64,000 bases of DNA, taken from assembly GCA_903842575.1 (NCBI GenBank), contig CAIMMM010000144.1:1-64000 (forward strand). Direction: 5' to 3'. The position numbers and the translations under genes are program-made. The notes beneath the pieces were generated by a model that saw only the letters and a program-made list of their open reading frames with translations, was not told where the DNA came from and ran no database searches. Below are positions 10,318-19,668 of this stretch, piece by piece (within the stretch, counting starts at the first letter, position 1; each line of letters opens with the position of its first letter). This DNA is from an uncultured Bacteroidota bacterium. GTDB lineage: Bacteria; Bacteroidota; Bacteroidia; Flavobacteriales; Flavobacteriaceae.

Positions 10318-10347
10318 TTGCAGTTTGCTCAAAATCAAGTATATTTG
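10318..10347 (+). promoter_or_regulatory. Bacteroidota-type promoter of T9SS gene 10367
   Basis: TTG at 10318-10320, a 19-base spacer and TATATTTG at 10340-10347 match the flavobacterial -33/-7 consensus. It begins 16 bases after the previous stop codon. Confidence 0.75.
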
Positions 10348-10366
10348 GCTTGCTAAAACCAAACCC

Positions 10367-12679
10367 ATGAAAAAAGCGCTACTCCTCTTCTTTTTCTTTT
10401 TGAGTGTAACCCTTCATGCGCAACCTCCCGGAATGCTTCCCGATTATTCGCTTTGCGATAACGATGCCAATCCAAATGATGGTTTTACCACTTTTGATTT
10501 AAGCTCAAACCTTGCAATAGTTTTATCCGGTTTGGATCCGGCTACTACTACTATCACTTTTCATCCCTCGGGTACCGATGCTTCAAATAACACTAATGTT
10601 ATTGCAAATCCTTCCTCTTATATTAATAGTATTCCCAATTTGCAACTTATAGGAATTCGGATAGTGGATAACACTACCAGCCAAGTTTATTTATCAGGGA
10701 TGAATCTTGTTGTTGTTCCACTACCAATAGCGAATCCGGGACAATTGACTTTTTGTGATCCGATGGAATTGGCGATATATTACTTACCCCAAGCTGATCC
10801 ACAAATTACAGGTGGAGCTGTAGGTTTTACTGTAACTTACTATGAAACTCTTGTTGATGCAGAAATAGGAAGTAATCCTGCTGGTCCGACATACATTCCA
10901 TTAATCAATCCAGGTCAACAAGTGTTATACGCCAGAGTTCAAAATGCAGTAACAGGTTGTTATTCGATTTCGACATTAACACTAAACACACAAAATTGTG
11001 GTGGTTGTCCTACTCCTACTAACTTAGTGGCAAGCCAAATTACGGATACCAGTTTCGCATTAAGCTGGACTGCTGGCGGACCTGTTGGTTATTCTCTCGC
11101 GTGTTTAGTGCCAATGGGAGTGCAACCATCTGATGCTTTTGCAATAGTAACTTCGGGAACCCCTGGCCCCTATATTTTTACAGGATTAACCGCAAATGCT
11201 TGTTATTCGGTATATGTAAAAACAGTTTGTAGCCCCACTTCCAGTAGTCAATGGTCTGCCTCATTAACTATTTGCATGCCTGACTGTGCCAACAACGGTA
11301 ACTGTTCCCAAGCTTTAGTACTGACTGCTTTTTTAGACAGTAACAACAATGGTGTAAAAGATACTGGAGAAGTGAACTTTAATAATGGCAATTTTGTCTA
11401 TCAAATAAATGATTCCGGAGTAAATTTATATGGAAATAGTAATGACGGTTCCTATTATATCTTTGAAGCCAATCCGGGAAATTCTTATGACATCAGTTTT
11501 GCAGTAAATACTGCGTTAGGCGCTTATTATACTTCATCTGTTTCACATAACAATATTACGCTTCCTAACGGAAGCGGCGCCAATACTTTATATTTTCCTA
11601 TTGTAAATATTCAATCTAATATTGATGCTCGTGTGAATCTTTATCCTTCAGGGCAACCCCGACCGGGATTTGACTATGGCAATATAATCTATTATCAAAA
11701 TAATGGTTCACAAACAATAGCTAGTGGAACGCTGACGTTTACTAAAGATTCAAATCTCAGCATCACCTCCATTTCTCAAACAGGAACAACTCCTACAAGT
11801 ACTGGTTTTACCTATGACTTTACTAATTTAGCTCCTTTTGAGGTTAGATATATCAATGTAAATTTAACAGTACCCACTATACCAACGGTAAACCTAGGAG
11901 ATTTGCTAACCAATACCGTTACTGTTCAAATAAACAATGACGCAGATATTGCTAACAACACGGCAACATTGTCCCAAGTAGTTGTTGGTTCTTATGATCC
12001 AAATGAGAAAAGTGAGTCGCATGGAGGTAAAATTGGATTGGATACTTTTACCAACAATGATTATTTGTATTACACAATCAATTTCGAAAATACGGGAACG
12101 GCTAGTGCCGAATTTATCCGTGTGGAAGACACTCTTGATGCTGGCTTGGATGAAAATACTTTTGAAATGATGAATGCCAGTCACCTGGTAAATACCAGAC
12201 GGGAAGGGAATCAATTGACTTGGCATTTTTACACTATTAATTTACCACCAACAGTAACCAATCCTAATGACAGCCATGGTTATGTGTATTTTAGAATAAA
12301 ACCAAGAGCAGGCTATGTTGTTGGCGATATTATTCCAAACACCGCTTCCATTTATTTTGATTATAATCCGGCAATTTTGACCAATACTTTCAATACGGAA
12401 CTTTTTGCAACTTTAGGAAACGCCCATTTTGATTCAAGTAATTTTGTGATTTCTCCTAATCCGGCAAATACTACTGTTCAAATTAATTTGCAGAACACGT
12501 CTGAAACTATTGACAGTATTTTATTAACCGATGTTCTTGGAAAAACCATTAGAAGAATAAATAATGCATCAAGTAATCAAAATACTATTGATGTTTCTGA
12601 TGTGTCACAGGGTGTTTATTTTATAACAATTACCACTGAAAACAATTTAAAACAAGTGAAAAAATTAGTTATTGAATAA
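10367..12679 (+). CDS. T9SS type A sorted surface protein with Fn3 domain
   Basis: Secreted protein of unknown binding function, 770 residues. The start was moved 37 codons into the open frame to ATG 10367, because that gives a normal signal peptide (FLSVTLHAQ) and lies just after a good promoter. Order: signal; extracellular beta domain with repeated NxFDLSS-like text; Fn3 domain (about 214-310); SdrD-like segment from about 317 (FLDSNNNGVKDTGE); conserved SYDPNEK module from about 542 (DUF7619-type); T9SS type A domain (about 692-770) with SPNPANTTV and a KKLVIE end. It is paralogous over its C-terminal half to the genes at 12831 and 32525. Adhesion is a reasonable guess, not shown. Confidence 0.88.
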   Translation: MKKALLLFFFFLSVTLHAQPPGMLPDYSLCDNDANPNDGFTTFDLSSNLAIVLSGLDPATTTITFHPSGTDASNNTNVIANPSSYINSIPNLQLIGIRIVDNTTSQVYLSGMNLVVVPLPIANPGQLTFCDPMELAIYYLPQADPQITGGAVGFTVTYYETLVDAEIGSNPAGPTYIPLINPGQQVLYARVQNAVTGCYSISTLTLNTQNCGGCPTPTNLVASQITDTSFALSWTAGGPVGYSLACLVPMGVQPSDAFAIVTSGTPGPYIFTGLTANACYSVYVKTVCSPTSSSQWSASLTICMPDCANNGNCSQALVLTAFLDSNNNGVKDTGEVNFNNGNFVYQINDSGVNLYGNSNDGSYYIFEANPGNSYDISFAVNTALGAYYTSSVSHNNITLPNGSGANTLYFPIVNIQSNIDARVNLYPSGQPRPGFDYGNIIYYQNNGSQTIASGTLTFTKDSNLSITSISQTGTTPTSTGFTYDFTNLAPFEVRYINVNLTVPTIPTVNLGDLLTNTVTVQINNDADIANNTATLSQVVVGSYDPNEKSESHGGKIGLDTFTNNDYLYYTINFENTGTASAEFIRVEDTLDAGLDENTFEMMNASHLVNTRREGNQLTWHFYTINLPPTVTNPNDSHGYVYFRIKPRAGYVVGDIIPNTASIYFDYNPAILTNTFNTELFATLGNAHFDSSNFVISPNPANTTVQINLQNTSETIDSILLTDVLGKTIRRINNASSNQNTIDVSDVSQGVYFITITTENNLKQVKKLVIE

Positions 12680-12706
12680 CATACTAAAACCATAATTCCA
12701 TATCCT

Positions 12707-12728
12707 AAATCCTGATTCGTCAGGATTT
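12707..12728 (+). terminator. hairpin terminator with TTCG loop
   Basis: Perfect 9-bp stem AAATCCTGA/TCAGGATTT closed by a TTCG tetraloop, 27 bases after the stop. The following T-run is interrupted (ATTTATTGATTT), so efficiency is uncertain. Confidence 0.6.
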
Positions 12729-12799
12729 ATTGATTTAGTCAAGTTTAAAAAGGTGCATTAAAAAAAATTCTTTTTTTATTAAGTAATTCAAAATCAATG

Positions 12800-12807
12800 T
12801 ATATTTG
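12800..12807 (+). promoter_or_regulatory. -7 element of T9SS gene 12831
   Basis: TATATTTG, 23 bases before the ATG. Its surroundings (CAAAATCAATGTATATTTGG) nearly copy those of the promoter at 10340 (CAAAATCAAGTATATTTGG). No clear TTG sits at the -33 distance. Confidence 0.6.
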
Positions 12808-12830
12808 GAAGTCAAAAAAATCAAACCAAT

Positions 12831-15800
12831 ATGAAAAAACCATTACTTTTAATCATTCTTGCCGTTTTTGGAATTGTAAATACAGTGAATTCACAAGTTG
12901 TTTGCGGCAGTGTTTTTACCGATCCCCTTGGACCTAATACAAATTATGCGAATTCAACAGATTACACTGTAACCATTTGTCCTACTATTCCAGGAGAAGT
13001 TGTTACCGTTACTTTCACTTCCTTTAATACCGAGGCAACTTGGGATGGATTATATGTTTTTGATGGAAATTCTATCACCTCCCCTCAAATTGCGAGTGCA
13101 AATCTAGCTGGAAATGTACCTGGCGGATTAGCAGGTTCCTATTGGGGTACAACAATTCCAGGTCCTTTTACTTCATCCGACCCAAGCGGTTGTTTGACTT
13201 TTAGATTTAGAAGTGATACCTCCGTAAATTTAGCGGGTTGGATTGCCAATGTTACGTGTAATGCAATGGCAACATGTTTCGCTCCCACATCATTTAACTT
13301 GTCTGGGATAACTGCTAATTCTTCTTTTTTAAGTTGGGCAAACAATACTAATGCTTCTAGTTGGGAAGTGATTGTATTACCTTGTGGCACTAGTCCAACA
13401 GCAACTTCAACAGGAGTAATAACTAGTACTAATTCTTCTGCGATAACCGAATTAAATTCTGGGACTTGTTATAATGCTTTTATAAGAACTATTTGCTCTG
13501 ATACGGATACTAGCAATTGGTCAGCTGCTACTTCTTTTACCACTATCACTACTTGTCCAACAATAACGGTAACAACGGCAACGGCAATAACACCCAATTC
13601 GGTAACCTATGGCTGGACAAATAACAGTAATGCGACAAGCTGGGAAGTTTATGCTGTACCTTGTGGAATTGCGGCTCCAACAGCCACTACCCCTGGAATT
13701 ATTACCACTTCAAATCCATATATATTCACTGGCTTAAACCCATTAACCTGTTATAATCTATATGTTAGAGCTATTTGTTCCGCAACAGATGTAAGTGTTT
13801 GGTCGGTAGCAAGAACAATAACCACTGTTGCGCTACCTCCAACATGTGGGGGTGTTTTTACCGATCCTGCAGGCGCAACGGTAAATTATGCTAACAGTAC
13901 TGATTCAACCGTAACGATTTGCTCAACAGTTCCTGGCGATTTTGTTACCGTTACTTTCACGGCTTTTAATACAGAAGCATCATGGGATGGATTGTATGTT
14001 TTTGATGGAAATTCCATAACATCCCCTCAAATAGCAAGTGCCAATCCAGCTTCAAATGTCCCTGGCGGTTTAGCGGGTTCCTACTGGGGAACAACAATTC
14101 CAGGCCCATTTACTTCTAGTGATCCGAGTGGTTGTTTAACATTCCGCTTTAGAAGTGATGCCTCGGTTAATAATCCGGGTTGGGTTGCCAATGTAACGTG
14201 CGGACCACCTCCGACCTGTCTTCAACCGACAGCATTAACTGCTTCCGGAATAACAACGAATTCTGTAACTTTTGGATGGGTCAATACTAGTTCAACTACA
14301 AGTTGGGAAGTTCTTGCTTTGCCATGTGGAAGTGTAGCTCCAACAGCAACATCTGTTGGGATATTGACAACATCTAATCCATTTGTTATTTCCGAATTAA
14401 ATCCATTAATGTGTTATAATTTATATGTTAGAGCCGCTTGTTCTTCTACGGACAGTAGTCTTTGGGCCGGTCCAATATCTGCAACTACTTTATATGCACC
14501 ACCTGTTTGTGGTGGTGTTTTTTCTGATCCACAAGGAATAGCTGCCAATTATGCGAACAATTCCGATTCAACTGTAACTATTTGCTCTGCTGTTGTTGGA
14601 GAAATTGTTACGGTAACTTTTACTTCTTTTAATACGGAAACAAATTGGGATGCCCTATATGTTTTTGACGGAGATAGTATTAATTCTCCTCAAATTGCCA
14701 GTACCAATGCGGCAGCCAATGTTCCTGGAGGACTTGCTGGAGGATTTTGGGGAACCACCATTCCAGGCCCCTTTACATCTTCCGATGCTACAGGTTGTTT
14801 AACTTTCAGATTCCGAAGCGATGCTTCCATTAATAATCCGGGATGGATTGCAAATGTTACGTGTAGTCCACCACCAACCTGTCCTAAACCATCAGCATTA
14901 CTAACCTCTGGAGGCACTATAAATTCAGTGGTTTTGGGATGGACCAATAATAGTTCGGCTACTAGTTGGGAAATACTTACGCTACCTTGTGGAAGTCCTG
15001 CTCCGAGTGCAGCAACTACCGGCGGCATTATTACTTCTTCAAATCCATACACGATTACAGGATTAACCGACGGAACTTGTTATGACATTTATGTCAGAGC
15101 TATTTGTTCAGATACCGACATTAGTCTTTGGTCAGTAAAAATTTCGTTTACCACACTTCTTATACCGCCTGTTTGTGGAGGAAATTATACGGATACCGGC
15201 GGAACAGGAAATTATTCGCCTAATGCTGATTCATCTGTTACGATATGTCCATCAATTCCAGGCGAAGTGGTAACGGTAACTTTTTCAGCCTTTAATACCG
15301 AAGCAAACGCAGATGCCCTATATGTTTTTGATGGAGATTCGATTGCCTCTCCACAAATTGCAAGTTCCAATACCGGTGCAAATGTACCCGGTGGCTTTAC
15401 CGGAGGATATTGGGGAACAACCATACCCGGCCCATTTACATCAAGCGATCCAAGTGGTTGTTTGACTTTTAGATTTAGAAGTAATGGCACCATTAATAAT
15501 TTGGGTTGGGCGTCCACCGTTACTTGCGCTCCCGATTCGGATAAAATTTTATTAGTAGCATTTGTTGACCAAAACAATAACGGCACTAAAGAACCCAACG
15601 AAAGTTTATATGCAAATGGCTCTTTTGTTTACCAACAAAATAATGTTGGTAATTATTCAAATGCTTATTCTCCAACAGGTCGTTACGCTTTATATGATGC
15701 AATCCCAGTAAACACTTATGATTTTACTTATGCAGTTCAAACGGAATATGCGCCTTATTATAGTTCAGGCACTACGGCTTTTAATGACATTTCAATACCT

Positions 15801-16913
15801 GTAGGTAGCGGAACACAAATTTTATATTTTCCTATTACGCTAACGCAAACGTATAATGACATATCCATTACTATTGCTCCTATAAGCGGTCCAAGACCGG
15901 GCCTTACTTATATCAATAGAATTATTTACAAAAACCTTGGTATCGCTGCGGCATCAGGAACGCTTACTTTTGTAAAACCAACGCCAGTTGCCATTATCAA
16001 CATAAGCCAAGTAGGAACTGTAGCCAATGCCACAGGTTTTACGTATGCTTACACCGGTTTGTTACCCAATGAAACGCGTTATATTGACGTTACGATGTCG
16101 GTTCCATCACTTCCAACGGTTGCTGTAAATCAATTACTAACCGCTACGGCGAGTAGTACTGTTCCAGCTGATGACATTAATTCGGTTAATAATGCAACAA
16201 GTAACTCTCAAATCATTCTCAATTCGTATGATCCAAATGATAAGATGGAATCCCATGGAGATAAAATACCGTTCAGCACTTTTAGTCCAGACGATTATTT
16301 GTACTATACCATTCGTTTTCAAAATAACGGAAATGCCAATGCAATTGATGTGAATGTTGAAGATGTTTTAAACGCCAAAATTGACGAAGCAAGTATTCGT
16401 ATGATTAGTGCAAGTCATAACTACACCATGACGCGAATTAATAATACTATAGCTTGGGAATTTAAGAACATTCAACTCGTACCTGCAACCGTTAGTCCTG
16501 AATTGAGTAAGGGGTTTGTGTTTTTTAAAGTGAAACTAAACCCTGGATTTGTTGCTGGAGATATCATTCCAAATAATGCCTCCATCATTTTTGATGCTAA
16601 CCCAGCGATTGTAACCAATACTTTTAATACCAAGTTTACAACTACGTTAAGCAATCAAAATTTTGAATTGGGAGATTTTATTATGTATCCAAATCCTGCG
16701 GATAGCAATGTGCATATTAGTCTGAAAAATTCAAATGAAAGAATTGAAAGTCTTACGATTACAGATATTCTAGGCAAGACCATTAAAAACATCAAAAACA
16801 TAGCAGCAAGTGAAGTCAATGTGGATGTTTCTAATTTTACAACAGGAGTTTATTTTGTAGTAATAACATCAGAAAACAATCTAAAACTTGTTAAAAAATT
16901 AGTCGTTCAGTAA
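12831..16913 (+). CDS. large T9SS surface protein with CUB and Fn3 repeats
   Basis: Secreted 1360-residue multidomain protein. Order: signal peptide (to about residue 22), CUB-like domain 25-143, two Fn3 domains 148-338, CUB 339-459, Fn3 463-558, CUB 561-680, Fn3 684-778, CUB 783-900, SdrD-like segment from about 902 (FVDQNNNGTKEPNES), SYDPNDK (DUF7619-type) module 1132-1270, and T9SS type A sorting domain 1286-1360 (YPNPADSNV, ending KKLVVQ). CUB units share WDGLYVFDG-like, WGTTIPGPFTSSD and GCLTFRFRSD blocks. It should be exported by the Por secretion system and anchored at the surface. CUB and Fn3 domains usually bind proteins or glycans; the ligand is unknown. A second gene with the same tail precedes it. 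Confidence 0.9.
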   Translation: MKKPLLLIILAVFGIVNTVNSQVVCGSVFTDPLGPNTNYANSTDYTVTICPTIPGEVVTVTFTSFNTEATWDGLYVFDGNSITSPQIASANLAGNVPGGLAGSYWGTTIPGPFTSSDPSGCLTFRFRSDTSVNLAGWIANVTCNAMATCFAPTSFNLSGITANSSFLSWANNTNASSWEVIVLPCGTSPTATSTGVITSTNSSAITELNSGTCYNAFIRTICSDTDTSNWSAATSFTTITTCPTITVTTATAITPNSVTYGWTNNSNATSWEVYAVPCGIAAPTATTPGIITTSNPYIFTGLNPLTCYNLYVRAICSATDVSVWSVARTITTVALPPTCGGVFTDPAGATVNYANSTDSTVTICSTVPGDFVTVTFTAFNTEASWDGLYVFDGNSITSPQIASANPASNVPGGLAGSYWGTTIPGPFTSSDPSGCLTFRFRSDASVNNPGWVANVTCGPPPTCLQPTALTASGITTNSVTFGWVNTSSTTSWEVLALPCGSVAPTATSVGILTTSNPFVISELNPLMCYNLYVRAACSSTDSSLWAGPISATTLYAPPVCGGVFSDPQGIAANYANNSDSTVTICSAVVGEIVTVTFTSFNTETNWDALYVFDGDSINSPQIASTNAAANVPGGLAGGFWGTTIPGPFTSSDATGCLTFRFRSDASINNPGWIANVTCSPPPTCPKPSALLTSGGTINSVVLGWTNNSSATSWEILTLPCGSPAPSAATTGGIITSSNPYTITGLTDGTCYDIYVRAICSDTDISLWSVKISFTTLLIPPVCGGNYTDTGGTGNYSPNADSSVTICPSIPGEVVTVTFSAFNTEANADALYVFDGDSIASPQIASSNTGANVPGGFTGGYWGTTIPGPFTSSDPSGCLTFRFRSNGTINNLGWASTVTCAPDSDKILLVAFVDQNNNGTKEPNESLYANGSFVYQQNNVGNYSNAYSPTGRYALYDAIPVNTYDFTYAVQTEYAPYYSSGTTAFNDISIPVGSGTQILYFPITLTQTYNDISITIAPISGPRPGLTYINRIIYKNLGIAAASGTLTFVKPTPVAIINISQVGTVANATGFTYAYTGLLPNETRYIDVTMSVPSLPTVAVNQLLTATASSTVPADDINSVNNATSNSQIILNSYDPNDKMESHGDKIPFSTFSPDDYLYYTIRFQNNGNANAIDVNVEDVLNAKIDEASIRMISASHNYTMTRINNTIAWEFKNIQLVPATVSPELSKGFVFFKVKLNPGFVAGDIIPNNASIIFDANPAIVTNTFNTKFTTTLSNQNFELGDFIMYPNPADSNVHISLKNSNERIESLTITDILGKTIKNIKNIAASEVNVDVSNFTTGVYFVVITSENNLKLVKKLVVQ
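12901..15535 (+). repeat. tandem CUB-Fn3 coding modules
   Basis: Four CUB-coding units begin near 12901, 13842, 14507 and 15173. The last two intervals are about 665-666 bases (CUB plus one Fn3); the first is about 941 because it carries two Fn3 units. The protein text is better conserved than the codons, so this is an old duplication under selection, not a recent slippage array. Confidence 0.8.
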
Positions 16914-16930
16914 AGCTGCATTAGCTTCAA

Positions 16931-16963
16931 AAAAAATTCCCGAGTTAATCGGGAATTTTTTTT
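16931..16963. terminator. bidirectional terminator between T9SS gene and TspO gene
   Basis: Perfect 9-bp stem AATTCCCGA/TCGGGAATT, with A-run before and T-run after, between convergent genes. Its right end reaches the TspO stop codon. Confidence 0.85.
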
Positions 16964-17438
16964 ATCTGTTCAGCCACCAAATACTCGCATTGAGAATGGT
17001 TGCAAAACTAACCCAAGCTAAATAAGGCAACAATAATAAGCTGGCAATTTTATCGATTTTTTTGAATTGGGTATACGTCTCAAAAATCATCAGCCATAGT
17101 ATAACAATCTCAACCAATGATAATAATGGATTGTGTAATCCAAAGAACAAATAAGACCAAAGTGCATTCAATGCCAATTGAATAGTAAAAAAAATAAGTG
17201 CTTTTTTAACCAATTCTTTTTCAAAATCGATGCGGTTCCAAACCATTCCGGTGGCAATTCCCATCATGATATAAAGCATAGACCAAACCGGTGCAAAAAT
17301 CCAATTGGGTGGATTAAAAACAGGTTTAACCAAAGTAGGATACCAATTTGCAATACTATCCCGAGTGACTAATCCTGAAAAATAACCCACTACCAAACAA
17401 GTAACGGCAACGGTTGCAATTCTTAAATATTTCTGCAT
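16962..17438 (-). CDS. TspO/MBR family membrane protein
   Basis: Five-helix membrane protein related to the peripheral benzodiazepine receptor; bacterial members bind tetrapyrroles and influence stress responses. The 158 residues show five hydrophobic segments and the family block NPPNWIFAPVWSMLYIMMG (residues about 43-61). It is divergent from the mevalonate cluster and convergent with the T9SS gene, so it is probably monocistronic. A porphyrin-related role is known for the family only; nothing local confirms it. Confidence 0.9.
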   Translation of the reverse strand: MQKYLRIATVAVTCLVVGYFSGLVTRDSIANWYPTLVKPVFNPPNWIFAPVWSMLYIMMGIATGMVWNRIDFEKELVKKALIFFTIQLALNALWSYLFFGLHNPLLSLVEIVILWLMIFETYTQFKKIDKIASLLLLPYLAWVSFATILNASIWWLNR

Positions 17439-17461
17439 TTTGATAAAATTTTAATGAAAGC

Positions 17462-17469
17462 CAAATATA
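17462..17469 (-). promoter_or_regulatory. -7 element of the TspO gene
   Basis: TATATTTG on the minus strand, 23 bases before the ATG. No matching TTG at the usual distance. Confidence 0.5.
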
Positions 17470-17502
17470 CTAAATGATCAATCAATGTTTTTATAAAAAA
17501 AG

Positions 17503-17510
17503 TATCTTTG
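17503..17510 (+). promoter_or_regulatory. -7 element of the mvaD transcript
   Basis: TATCTTTG, 49 bases before the mvaD ATG, fits TAnnTTTG. The upstream -33 element is weak. Confidence 0.55.
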
Positions 17511-17559
17511 TCACTTGAGACCTTTGGCTCGAACTGAACGAAGTTAAAATTTAAATACT

Positions 17560-18672
17560 ATGCTTTCTGAAAAGGATTTTATTTCAAAACCATATTTACT
17601 CACCGTTGAAAAAGGAAACTTCGAGTGGAGCGCACCAAGTAATATTGCTCTAGTGAAATATTGGGGAAAGAAACCCAATCAGATTCCCGCCAATCCTTCA
17701 ATAAGTTTTACATTAAATAACTGCAAAACGATTACCAAATTGGGGTTCAAGAAAAAAACCTCATCGATTGTACTTGGCGAGACCAAAGAGAAATTTTCCT
17801 TTGATTTTCTTTTTGAAGGTAAACCCAAGGAAGATTTTAAACCTAAAATTCAGAAATTTTTCGAACGTATTAGTGTGTATTGTTTTTTTTTAAAAGACTA
17901 TCATTTCACTATTGATACACAAAATACGTTTCCACACAGTTCAGGAATTGCTTCTTCGGCTTCCGGAATGGCTGCTTTAGCGATGAATATTATGAGTTTG
18001 GAGAAAGCATTAAATCCAAAAATGACGGAGAATTATTTCTATCAAAAAGCGTCTTTCCTGGCGCGATTAGGTTCTGGAAGTGCTTGCAGAAGTGTAAAAG
18101 GGAATATCGTTGTTTGGGGGAAACATGGCGAAATTAAAAACAGTTCGAATTTATTTGGAATCGAATTTCCCACTGTCATTCATAAAAACTTCGATAACTA
18201 TCAAGACACCATTTTATTAGTTGACAAAGGAGAAAAGCAGGTTTCGAGTACGGTTGGGCATGATTTAATGTACAATCATCCCTTTGCTAAGCAACGATTT
18301 GAACAAGCTCATCACAATTTATCGAGTATAAAAACGGTTTTAGAAACTGGAAATTTAGAAGCTTTTATCGAAATTGTAGAAAGCGAAGCACTAACACTTC
18401 ACGCTATGATGATGACTTCGACGCCCTATTTTATTTTGATGAAACCCAACACTTTGGAAATCATTACCAAAATTTGGAAATTTAGAACTGAAACGCAAAT
18501 TCCGGTTTGTTTTACACTGGATGCAGGAGCAAACGTACATATTTTATATCCCGAAAACGTTAGCGGAGCCACATTGCAATTTATTAAGGACGAATTAGTT
18601 GGCTATTGTCAAAATGGTCTGTATATTTGTGATGAAATTGGAAAAGGCAGTCAATTGATAATTGATAATTAA
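17560..18672 (+). CDS. mvaD: diphosphomevalonate decarboxylase
   Basis: Cytoplasmic enzyme that converts mevalonate 5-diphosphate to isopentenyl diphosphate using ATP. The N-terminal block (APSNIALVKYWGK, about residues 26-38) and the GHMP glycine/serine loop (PHSSGIASSASGMAAL, about 128-143) are diagnostic, and DAGANVH near the C-terminus matches the family. A length of 370 is slightly longer than the eukaryotic core start. The next gene, a mevalonate-type kinase, begins 2 bases after the stop, and a prenyltransferase follows, so this is a mevalonate-route isoprenoid operon. Confidence 0.93.
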   Translation: MLSEKDFISKPYLLTVEKGNFEWSAPSNIALVKYWGKKPNQIPANPSISFTLNNCKTITKLGFKKKTSSIVLGETKEKFSFDFLFEGKPKEDFKPKIQKFFERISVYCFFLKDYHFTIDTQNTFPHSSGIASSASGMAALAMNIMSLEKALNPKMTENYFYQKASFLARLGSGSACRSVKGNIVVWGKHGEIKNSSNLFGIEFPTVIHKNFDNYQDTILLVDKGEKQVSSTVGHDLMYNHPFAKQRFEQAHHNLSSIKTVLETGNLEAFIEIVESEALTLHAMMMTSTPYFILMKPNTLEIITKIWKFRTETQIPVCFTLDAGANVHILYPENVSGATLQFIKDELVGYCQNGLYICDEIGKGSQLIIDN

Positions 18673-18674
18673 AT

Positions 18675-19613
18675 ATGAAAGGACCCTTATTTTACTCAAA
18701 AATTCTTCTCTTTGGAGAATACGGAATTATAAAAGATTCGAAAGGTTTATCCATCCCTTATAATTTTTACAATGGCGCTTTAAAAGTGGATGAAAATCCA
18801 TCTGAAGAAGCTAAAAAATCAAATGCAAGTTTACGGAAATTTGTTTCTTATTTAGAACAATTAGAGAAAGACCAATCCGAATTGGTGACTTTCAACATCG
18901 ACGTTTTAAAAGCAGACATTGAAAGAGGTATGCATTTTGACTCTAGTATTCCGCAAGGTTATGGCGTTGGAAGTAGCGGCGCACTGGTAGCTGCAATTTA
19001 CGATAAATATGCCGATAATAAAATTACCGTTCTTGAGAATTTAACCCGTGAAAAATTGTTGCATTTAAAAACAATTTTTTCTCAAATGGAATCTTTTTTC
19101 CATGGGAAAAGTTCCGGTTTAGATCCTTTAAACAGTTATTTAAGCATTCCTATTCTTATCAATTCCAAAGACAATATTGAAGCTACTGGAATTCCTTCAC
19201 AAAGCACTAATGGTAAAGGCGCAGTCTTTTTGTTAGACTCTGGAATTGTGGGCGAAACTGCTCCAATGGTGACTATTTTTATGGAGAATTTGAAAGACCA
19301 AGGTTTCCGTACCATGTTAAAAACACAGTTTATCAAGCATACCGACGCTTGTGTTGAAAACTTCCTTGGCGGCGATATGAAGGCGCTTTTTGAAAATACC
19401 AAAAAACTTTCAAAAGTAGTTTTAAGCAATTTCAAACCCATGATTCCAGAAGCGTTTCATGGAATTTGGCAACGAGGGATTGACACCAACGATTACTATC
19501 TTAAACTTTGTGGTTCGGGCGGCGGTGGTTACATACTTGGCTTCACCGAAGATTTGGAAAAAGCAAGACAATCTCTTAAAGATTACAAACTAGAAGTGGT
19601 TTACCATTTTTAA
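18675..19613 (+). CDS. GHMP kinase, mevalonate kinase-like
   Basis: ATP-dependent small-molecule kinase, most likely mevalonate kinase. The GHMP nucleotide loop reads PQGYGVGSSGALVAA (about residues 93-107). The N-terminal YSKILLFGEYGII corresponds to the KxxLxGEY/H block of mevalonate and phosphomevalonate kinases, and the C-terminal KLCGSGGGGYILGF to motif 3. It lies 2 bases after mvaD. Phosphomevalonate kinase cannot be ruled out from sequence, but the flavobacterial neighbour order favours mevalonate kinase. Confidence 0.82.
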   Translation: MKGPLFYSKILLFGEYGIIKDSKGLSIPYNFYNGALKVDENPSEEAKKSNASLRKFVSYLEQLEKDQSELVTFNIDVLKADIERGMHFDSSIPQGYGVGSSGALVAAIYDKYADNKITVLENLTREKLLHLKTIFSQMESFFHGKSSGLDPLNSYLSIPILINSKDNIEATGIPSQSTNGKGAVFLLDSGIVGETAPMVTIFMENLKDQGFRTMLKTQFIKHTDACVENFLGGDMKALFENTKKLSKVVLSNFKPMIPEAFHGIWQRGIDTNDYYLKLCGSGGGGYILGFTEDLEKARQSLKDYKLEVVYHF

Positions 19614-19668
19614 TAATATATCTGTCCCCCTTAGTGCAACAGAAGGGCTAATTCAATAAAACTCAAAA

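Noticed and set aside
10256-10366. 37-codon N-terminal extension of the T9SS gene
   Set aside because: It overlaps the previous gene and the promoter; the signal peptide begins at ATG 10367.
12901-15535. CRISPR-like regular repeats
   Set aside because: The period is 666 bases with coding conservation, not 28-37 base repeats with unique spacers.
14690-15598. two antisense frames of 120 and 128 residues
   Set aside because: Both are mirror readings of the CUB/Fn3 repeats and share their periodicity. Not genes.
19626-19648. CCCTT/AAGGG hairpin between the mevalonate kinase and UbiA genes
   Set aside because: Five-base stem with a 10-base loop and no T-run; too weak to call a terminator.
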